Source of the DNA: Zygnema cylindricum
Taxonomy: Eukaryota; Streptophyta; Zygnematophyceae; Zygnematales; Zygnemataceae
Assembly (NCBI GenBank): GCA_037447655.1
Contig: JBBHKE010001559.1
Coordinates: forward strand, 1 to 64,000
Length of the DNA: 64,000 bases
Reading direction: 5' to 3'
The notes beneath the pieces were generated by a model. It saw nothing but the letters and a program-made list of their open reading frames with translations, searched no databases and was not told the DNA's origin. Positions 57,864 through 64,000 of this stretch are shown piece by piece. Both the position numbers and the translations under genes were made by a program. Positions within the stretch are counted from its first letter, which is position 1; each line of letters opens with the position of its first letter.

Positions 57864-58680
57864 TGTTGGTTTTGGAAACATTTAGTCCTCTCTATATCTC
57901 GTGTGTGAGAAAGATAGTCTAGACTTAGTCGGTTTTTGTGTACAAAATGAGGTGACGTAGACAAGATGTGGTGTGGTATGTAACTCCAAAGGGAGTTCAC
58001 AGATTTGGTATACTCTATGTACACGTGTCGTTTCGTGGGGAAGTCAAGCTTGGTTGAGTTGGTTGACAAAGTACATATTTACTTGAGGGACCAGATTTAC
58101 ACGTGGAGGTTCATCTTCAGTGATGAATCAATACGCGGACGGTGGACGGAGTTCGCCGTCATTTTTGGAAGAGAAATATTGACTGAGCCGTCATTTCAGC
58201 AGACTAACTTTGACTGCGTACTTTAGCAGTTGCTCGGGTTAAGGGTTGATGTAAATACTTGTACTGTAGATGGCGGGGTTTAGTTTGATTAATGTTTAGT
58301 GTACCGACACACCACGGTATTTGTGGTACGGTGTAGATCAGGTGTAGGTTCACTTTGTATATGTAGGACTTAGAATATTTTGGAGTTAGGAATTCTGTGC
58401 ATGGAAAACTGTAAAGCAGTTTTTGGGTGTCTTTGAATTACAAGATCTTTGTTATCTTTGCGCAGACCTTTGTGAAATTTTGCATGTGATTTCTTTGGTG
58501 TATAATTTACATTATGGCAAATTTTCAGACCTAGGGTGCGTCTGGTTTGCTTGGGACTTCATTGTGAAGCTGGTCTTTTGTGGGTATTTCGTGAGAGTTT
58601 CCTCTTTCTGTATTGATTAATATGGCAACTGCCGGTGCATCTTCTTCTTCTTCCGGGGCACCAGTTGCCTCAGGACAAAA
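57864..58680 (+). mobile_element. 5' LTR of family-D copia element
   Basis: 817 bp. It starts TGTTGGTTTTGG and ends CAGGACAAAA, where the 3' LTR ends CAGGACAACA, so the terminal CA is mutated here. The last 59 nt encode the Gag start. CTCTCTATATCTCG near 57890 is TATA-like but too close to the U3 edge to call a promoter. Open frames inside (58005-58226, 58423-58620) have no recognisable product. Confidence 0.93.
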
Positions 58681-59269
58681 GGACACGGGCCCACCCTCAC
58701 GGATCCTGGTGTTCAATGGGAAAAAGTATTGGTATTGGGCGGATTTAACTAAGTCTTACCTTAAGCAAGTGAAACTATATGATGTGGTTTCCGGTGTTCT
58801 TCCGGATAAGGATCCCGATTTTGATAAGAAAAATGAGGATGCTTTGCATGTTTTTAAATTACTCTTGTCAAAAGATTTGAGCATTACATATATCAATATC
58901 TCTACGGCATCTGAAATATGGAAGGCTTTGAATGAATCTTATGTCCTAGCTAGTGAGCAGAATGAGGTTATAACTGCTCGAAAGATTTGGGATTATAAGT
59001 ATACCGGGGGGGATATGAACTCATATTGTAACGGCTTGAAACTTCTTTTGTCAGAAAATGCATGTTCCGGGGGGAATTTTCCTCCCTATCATCAAGCTAT
59101 GATTCTAATGAGAGGGCTTCCTACTGAATATAAAGGAGCCGCGGAACAATTAAAGAGGTTAGAGAAGAGTAAATGGAATATAGCTGTAGCTCAATCTTAT
59201 ATCTTAGAGGAAGAGGCCACTCAAATAGCATTAAATGGTGGACACTCAGCGGTAGCGTACAATGCTTAG
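58622..59269 (+). CDS. gag: Copia Gag, capsid part, ended by TAG
   Basis: Gag starts at ATG 58622, 59 nt inside the 5' LTR; an upstream TTG in frame is not a credible start. It begins MATAGASSSSSGAPVASGQ, crosses the LTR edge and PBS (QKDTGPPSRI), then runs through YWYWADLTKSYLKQVKLYD, EIWKALNESY, ARKIWDYKYTGGDMNSY and MILMRGLPTEYKGAAEQL, which are features of copia capsid (UBN2/gag-polypeptide type). Its 215 residues end at TAG 59267-59269. The same frame continues with the zinc knuckle and protease, so the stop is either a mutation or, less likely, a read-through signal. It assembles virus-like particles in this family. Confidence 0.88.
   Translation: MATAGASSSSSGAPVASGQKDTGPPSRILVFNGKKYWYWADLTKSYLKQVKLYDVVSGVLPDKDPDFDKKNEDALHVFKLLLSKDLSITYINISTASEIWKALNESYVLASEQNEVITARKIWDYKYTGGDMNSYCNGLKLLLSENACSGGNFPPYHQAMILMRGLPTEYKGAAEQLKRLEKSKWNIAVAQSYILEEEATQIALNGGHSAVAYNA
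58681..58698 (+). promoter_or_regulatory. Diverged primer-binding site, family D
   Basis: After the LTR edge the sequence is GGACACGGGCCCACCC. Compared with the half-tRNA site GGTTATGGGCCCAC at 52070 it keeps GG, the A and GGGCCCAC but differs at three bases. The position and phase are the same as in family B (59 nt after the Gag ATG). It may be a mutated initiator-tRNA site or one adapted to another tRNA. Confidence 0.65.
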
Positions 59270-60328
59270 ACATATAAGTCGGCTGGATTTTCCAGTAATA
59301 GGAACTTTACCCCTAGTCCGAATTATAGGCAATATGATAGGTGTGTTTATTGCTTTGGTCAAGGTCATTTTTTTCGGCTGTGTCCGGCATTTATAAAAGC
59401 GTGTAAAACAGGAATTTATCGTGCGGGGTGGAAGGTGCGGTCGGAGGATTCACCATCCAAAGTGGCAGCATCAAAACTGTCGGCTAAAAATGCGGCGTTC
59501 TTTGCAACCGATGAGACGCCACAAGACGAACCGGTGGAGGAAAAAGACGACGTGGTCAGATTTCCGCAATCGGATGACAATGAGTTCTTTGCTCTCGCAA
59601 AAGATCTCATGGAGGGACCTCAAAAAAACGGGTGGATTATGGACTCCGGATGCTCTTCCCACATGTGCGGCAACCGTGCTTACTTCAAAACCCTCACTCA
59701 AATTCCTACTCGCCGGATTTATTATGCGGACGACAGCGGCGTGGAGGCTACGGCACAGGGAAGCGTGGAATTAGCTTGTGACATCAATGGTCAGGTTGTA
59801 AAAAGGACCTTGCATGATGTTCTCTATATTCCTAAGTTTAAGAAAAAATTGTTTTCCACTTCGGTGGCCAAAATGAAAGGATTTGAAATTTTGCAAAAGA
59901 ATGGGAAAAAGGTAGTAAGCAAAGATGGAAGAGTAGCCTTGGTAGGAACTAGAGGCCCAAATTTGTTGTACCGAATGGACTTGGCTAATAAAATTGACTT
60001 TGCATACTTTAGTGTCTTTCCGGAAAATGTTTTGTGGCATAAGAGGCTCGGTCATGTTCATCATGAGAGACTTGATAAAATGGTAAAACAAAATATGATA
60101 GATGGTGTTAATTTAGGCCAGAAAGACTCTCATGTATGTGATGGGTGTGCTTTAGGAAAGCTTCATAAGTTACCCCTACCTCAGGCCGCGGATAATCAGG
60201 CTACGGATTTGCTGCAAATTATTCATTCGGATGTGTGGGGACCGTCAAAAGTCCCATCCCTCAGTGGCAGCCGGTTTTTGGTCTCTTTTACTGATGTTTT
60301 TTCCGGTACAGCAAGGTTTACTTTATGA
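59270..60328 (+). pseudogene. pol: Copia nucleocapsid-protease-integrase N-part
   Basis: Same frame as Gag after the TAG. It holds the knuckle CVYCFGQGHFFRLC (59342-59383), then protease with GWIMDSGCSSHMC (catalytic Asp codon 59642-59644), a conserved LHDVLYIPKFKKKLFST block, the pre-integrase zinc region LWHKRLGHVHHERL...VCDGCALGK (near 60030-60160), and the first integrase motif IHSDVWGP (near 60225). A frameshift near 60300, just before the position of YFMKEKSE, ends the frame at TGA 60326-60328. Protease looks intact, unlike in the minus-strand copy. Confidence 0.9.
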
Positions 60329-62814
60329 AGGAGAAGAGTGAAGTGTTCACTCACTTCAAGCACTTTCGAGTTTGGGCGGAAAAGCTTCATGGGAAGCCTA
60401 TCCTCTCCCTTCGGTCCGACAACGGAGGTGAATATATCTCTCATGCATTCTCGGACTATTTAAAAGAAAACGGCATTTCTCGGCAATAAACAATTCCCTA
60501 TACTCCGGAGCAAAATGGAGTATCGGAAAGACTCAACCGAACTTTAACAGAAAGTGCAAAATCTATGATGTTAGATAAAGGGATAGATTTCAAGTTTTGG
60601 GGTTAGGCTTTCTCTTGTGCTTCGTATATAAGAAATAGAATAGCAACTAGAGCCGTGAAAGGAAAAACACCATATGAAGTGTGGACCGGAAGAAAGCCTA
60701 ATGTTAGTCACTTCCTGGTTTTTGGGAGCAAATGTTTTATTTTGGATAATCTCCCTATTTCTAAGCTTAGTCCGAAATCGGTTCCCGAGATTTTTATGGG
60801 ACATGATGATGAGTCCGTAGGCTATAGAGTATACAATACGGATAGAAAAACTTTTGAAGTTGCAAGAAATATTCACGTTAAGGAAGAAAGTCAATCGGTT
60901 GATGTGTTTGGCATGACAGATTTAGAGAAAAATGCCAAAATTCAAGAATATGTTATTTTTGAGAGTGTTCCTTTTACATCTTCCACCACCTCTTCCTCAT
61001 CTATCGGTGGTTGGACATCTCCTATTCATACTCCGGACACTCCGGCTGATCCACTTGTTGAGAATACTCAACCTCCGCCTCCTCCTCCTCCTCCTCCTCC
61101 TCTTCCTCCTCCTCCTCCTCGGCGGCCACGTACGGATCCGGCAGTTCCAGCCTCAGATTTTTCGGGGGGAAGAAGGCAAAGCAACAGGCTGCGAGGTGAA
61201 CCGGTGGAGCATGCTCTATTTTCTGCCAGCACAATGGAACCGGCTACCATACATGAGGCTTTTTCAGCTCCGAAAAAAGATCAATGGATCTCCGCGGCGA
61301 ACGATGAAATGCGATCGATAATGGAGGCTCACACTTGGGAGCTTGTGGAACTTTCGCCGGATCGAAAGGCAATCGGTTGTAAGTGGGTCTTCAAAGTTAA
61401 GTTAAATCCCGATAATTCCATTGAAAGATACAAGGCTAGGCTTGTTGCAAAGGGTTATAGTCAGAAGGAGGGAATTGACTATGAAGAGACTTTCTCTCCG
61501 GTTGTCCGGTTTCCAACTGTTAGAATTTTGTTGTCTCTAGCGGCCATTGAAGATATGGAATTACATCAAATGGATGTTAAAACCGCTTTTTTGCATGGAG
61601 AATTAGAAGAAGTGATTTATATGAAGCAGCCTGAAATGTATGTAGAGACAGGAAAAGAAAATCTGGTCAGTAAGTTGTTAAAATCCTTGTACGGCCTGAA
61701 GCAGGCGCCTAGTCAGTGGAATCTAAAACTAGATGAGTTTCTATCCGGTCTTGGCTTTGTAAGGATTTGTTCAGATCACTCAGTCTATGTTATGGAAGGG
61801 GAAGATGGGATTATTTACATTGCAGTATATGTAGATGATTTGCTGCTGCTAAGTAAGTCATTGAATGAGATTAATAAAATTAAAGCAGCCTTGAATTCAA
61901 GATATGAGATGAAGGATTTAGGTGAGGCAAAGTATATTCTTGGAATTCAAGTAGAACAGGATAGAGATAGGAGAATAATCTATCTAACGCAGCGGGAAGC
62001 GATAGGGAATGTGCTTGAAAGATTCGGCATGGCAGAGGCAAAGGGAAGTGCCACTCCAATGGAATTTAAGGAGAAAGTGGAAGGCATGGAGACCGATGCA
62101 GGAGTCATTTTTGACGACACTTTGGAGTCAGGGGAGGCAGATTTTATGGCCATCATTCCATACCGGCAGATTGTCGGCAACCTAATCTACTTCATGAATT
62201 GCACAAGGCCGGACATTGTGGCAGCAGTTGGTGCCTTGAGCCACAGTTTGCAAAATCCTAGGAAAACGCATTGGGAGGTAGCAAAGAGGGTTCTCCGTTA
62301 TATTGCAGGGACACGAAACCTTCGACTTGCTCTCGGTGGAGACGAAGTTAAAATTCAGACTTGGAGCGATGCTAGTGTCAAAGACATGCCAAGCCGCCGT
62401 TCCACCACCGGATTTATATTGAAGATTGGAAGTGGAACATGCTGCTGGAGCAGCAAGCTTCAAAAGGTAACGGCTCAGTCTACAATAGAGGCTGAATATA
62501 TGGCAGCAAGCTCAGCTGTCAAGGAGTTATTGTGGGTAAAGTCTCTCCTTCAAGAACTCCATTTTATGCAATCCGGACCTCAAATAGTGTGGTGTGATAA
62601 CCAGGCTGCTATTGCGATTGCATCTTACCCAAGTCATCACTTCAAAAGCAAACACATTGATATCAAGTTGCAGTTTGTGAGAGAGAAGGTGATGAACAGA
62701 ATTTTGAAACTCACTTATATGCCGGATGAGATGATGGTAGCCGATATGATGACTAAGGCTTTACCGGCACCTAAATTGAAGTTTTCTAGAGAGGAGTGTG
62801 GACTTAGTGACTAG
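60305..62814 (+). pseudogene. pol: Copia integrase C-part-RT-RNase H
   Basis: From ~60305 a new frame carries YFMKEKSEVF, RSDNGGEY and EQNGVSERL (integrase second Asp and Glu), interrupted by TAA at 60487-60489 and TAG at 60604-60606. From 60607 to 62814 it is open: GKTPYEVWTGRKPNVSHF, a linker with a long proline run (~61072-61125), RT with KWVFKVKLNPDNSIERYKA, QMDVKTAFLHGELEE, LYGLKQAP and YIAVYVDDLLLLSK, then RNase H with WSDAS, EAEYMAASSA, WCDNQAAIAIA and HIDIKLQFVREKV, ending in a GLSD-TAG. The RT-RH part is full length with all catalytic Asp residues. Confidence 0.94.
61072..61125 (+). repeat. CCT/proline-codon run in integrase-RT linker
   Basis: A run of CCT/CCG codons encoding about seventeen prolines broken by a single leucine, then RR. 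It lies in the poorly conserved spacer between integrase and reverse transcriptase. In the minus-strand element the same spacer holds a TDRNQRN repeat (~37150-37280). Confidence 0.9.
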
Positions 62815-62821
62815 AGAGTCT

Positions 62822-62836
62822 AAAGGTTTAGGGGAG
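62822..62836 (+). promoter_or_regulatory. Polypurine tract, family-D copia
   Basis: AAAGGTTTAGGGGAG lies directly before the 3' LTR (TGTTGG) and 7 bp after the pol stop codon. It primes plus-strand DNA synthesis. Confidence 0.88.
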
Positions 62837-63654
62837 TGTTGGTTTTGGAAACCTTTAGTCCTCTCTATATCTCGTGTGTGAGAAAGAGAGTCTAGACTTA
62901 GTCGGTTTTTGTGTACAAAATGATGTGACGTAGACAAGATGTGGTATGGTATGTAACTCCAAAGGGAGTTCACAGATTTTGGTACACTCTATGTACACGT
63001 GTCGGTCCGTGGGGAAGTTAAGCTTGGTTGAGTTGGTTGACAAAGTACATATTTACTTGAGGGACCAGATTTACACGTGGAGGTTCATCTTCGATGATGA
63101 ATGAATACGCGGACGGCGGACGGAGTTCGCCGTCATTTTTGGAAGAGAAATATTGACCGAGCCGTCATTTCAGCAGACTAACTTTGACTGCGTACTTTAG
63201 TAGTGGCTAGGGTTAAGGGTTGATGTAAATACTTGTACGGTAGATGGCGGGGTTTAGTTTGATTTATGTTTAGTGTACCGAAACACCACGGTAGTTGTGG
63301 TACGGTGTAGATCAGCTGTAGGTTGACTTTGTATATGTAGGACTTAGAATATTTTGGAGTTAGGAATTATGTGTATGGAAAACTGCAAAGCTGTTTTTGG
63401 GTGTCTTTGAATTGCAAGATCTTTGTTATCTTTAGGCAAATATTTGTGAAATTTTGCATGTGATTTTTTCGGTGTATAATTTACATTGTGTAAAATTTTC
63501 AGACCTACAGTATGTCTGGTTTGTTTGGGACTTCATTGTGAAGTTGGTCTTTTGTGGGTATTTCGTGAGAGTTTCCTCTTTGTGTATTGATTAATATGGC
63601 AACTGCCGGTGCATTTTCTTCTTCTTCCGGGGCACCAGTTGCATCAGGACAACA
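62837..63654 (+). mobile_element. 3' LTR of family-D copia element
   Basis: 818 bp, TGTTGGTTTTGG...CAGGACAACA, with intact TG/CA ends. It repeats the Gag start (ATG at 63596) as an orphan reading MATAGAFSSSSGAPVASGQ. It is followed by TAACT and satellite B. Confidence 0.93.
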
Positions 63655-64000
63655 TAACTTAGGCAATCATTATTGTTAGCACAACCACTTTGTGTAAGTT
63701 AGGTAACAATTCTTGTTATCGTTAACTGTTTGTATAATTTAGGTAACAATTCTTGTTATCGCTCACAATTTGTGTAATTTAGGTTACAATTTTAGTTATC
63801 GCTAATTTTTTGTGTAACTTAGGTTACAATTCTTGATATCGCTAACAATTTGTGTAATTTAGGTAACAATTCCTGTTATCGCTAACAGTTTGTGTAAGCT
63901 AGGTTACCATTCTTGTTAGCGCTAACAGTTTGTGTAAGTTAGATAACAATTCCTGTTATCGCTAACAGTTTGTGTAATTTAGATAACATTTCTTGTTATC
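63655..64000 (+). repeat. Satellite B array, to window edge
   Basis: About nine forward 40-bp units; the array continues past the right edge of the window. Confidence 0.95.

Larger units (their letters stand above)
57864..63654 (+). mobile_element. Full-length Ty1/copia retrotransposon, family D, plus strand
   Basis: A 5791-bp element in satellite B, flanked by TAAGT and TAACT (one change). Order: 5' LTR 57864-58680, PBS, gag-protease-integrase-RT-RNase H (58622-62814), polypurine tract, 3' LTR 62837-63654. By eye the LTRs differ at about 5% of positions, so it is probably somewhat older than the minus-strand copy. It is a clear relative of family B, sharing the same Gag architecture and similar motifs throughout pol. 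It carries one frameshift and three in-frame stops, while the RT-RNase H part is a single long open frame. Confidence 0.95.

Noticed and set aside
58005-58620. Frames inside the 5' LTR of the plus-strand copia
   Set aside because: Lie in LTR regulatory sequence, contain no known motif, and are broken in the 3' LTR copy.
61022-61250. Antisense frames rich in Glu or Gly
   Set aside because: Shadows of the proline-codon run on the plus strand inside copia pol.

Overview
This is a gene-free eukaryotic nuclear window made of satellite DNA with retrotransposons inserted into it. I see no host gene, rRNA or confident tRNA gene, and nothing prokaryotic. Two tandem-repeat families fill about 44 kb. 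Satellite A (bases 1 to ~14044) has a ~202-bp unit made of two diverged ~101-bp halves. Satellite B (~16000 to the right edge) has a 40-bp unit, with roughly 825 copies visible. The organism cannot be named. Long AT-rich satellite arrays broken only by Ty1/copia elements fit centromeric or pericentromeric heterochromatin. A plant or plant-like host is possible but not shown.

Layout: satellite A forward (1-10020) carries two solo LTRs (4542-5503 and 8635-9408). At ~10.02 kb satellite A flips orientation, and the reversed array (to 14044) carries two more solo LTRs (10082-10878 and 12907-13860). A truncated copia element (14045-15999), without matching target-site duplications (TSDs), joins satellite A to satellite B. 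Satellite B then holds: a terminal-inverted-repeat element with a tRNA-like core and an assembly gap (31952-32550); a full-length minus-strand copia element (34568-40486, TSD TGAGT); a relative of the gapped element (44146-44892); a non-autonomous LTR element with an aberrant 37-bp second LTR (50163-52107, TSD GTTTG); and a full-length plus-strand copia element (57864-63654, TSD TAAGT/TAACT).

The copia elements share an unusual architecture. The Gag start codon lies inside the 5' LTR, 59 nt before its end in both full-length elements. The primer-binding site (PBS) is read as Gag codons, and it matches the anticodon arm of initiator tRNA-Met (GGTTATGGGCC...), the half-tRNA priming known from Drosophila copia and yeast Ty5, instead of the tRNA 3' end. 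Both full-length copies are broken by stops and frameshifts, but all Gag and Pol domains are recognisable.

The most notable observations are the half-tRNA PBS with an in-frame Gag start in the LTR; the non-autonomous element whose two outer ends are both U5-type; the shared core motif suggesting that satellites A and B have a common ancestor; and the tRNA-like inverted-repeat family whose two copies both contain a 10-N gap beside a third 40-bp repeat.
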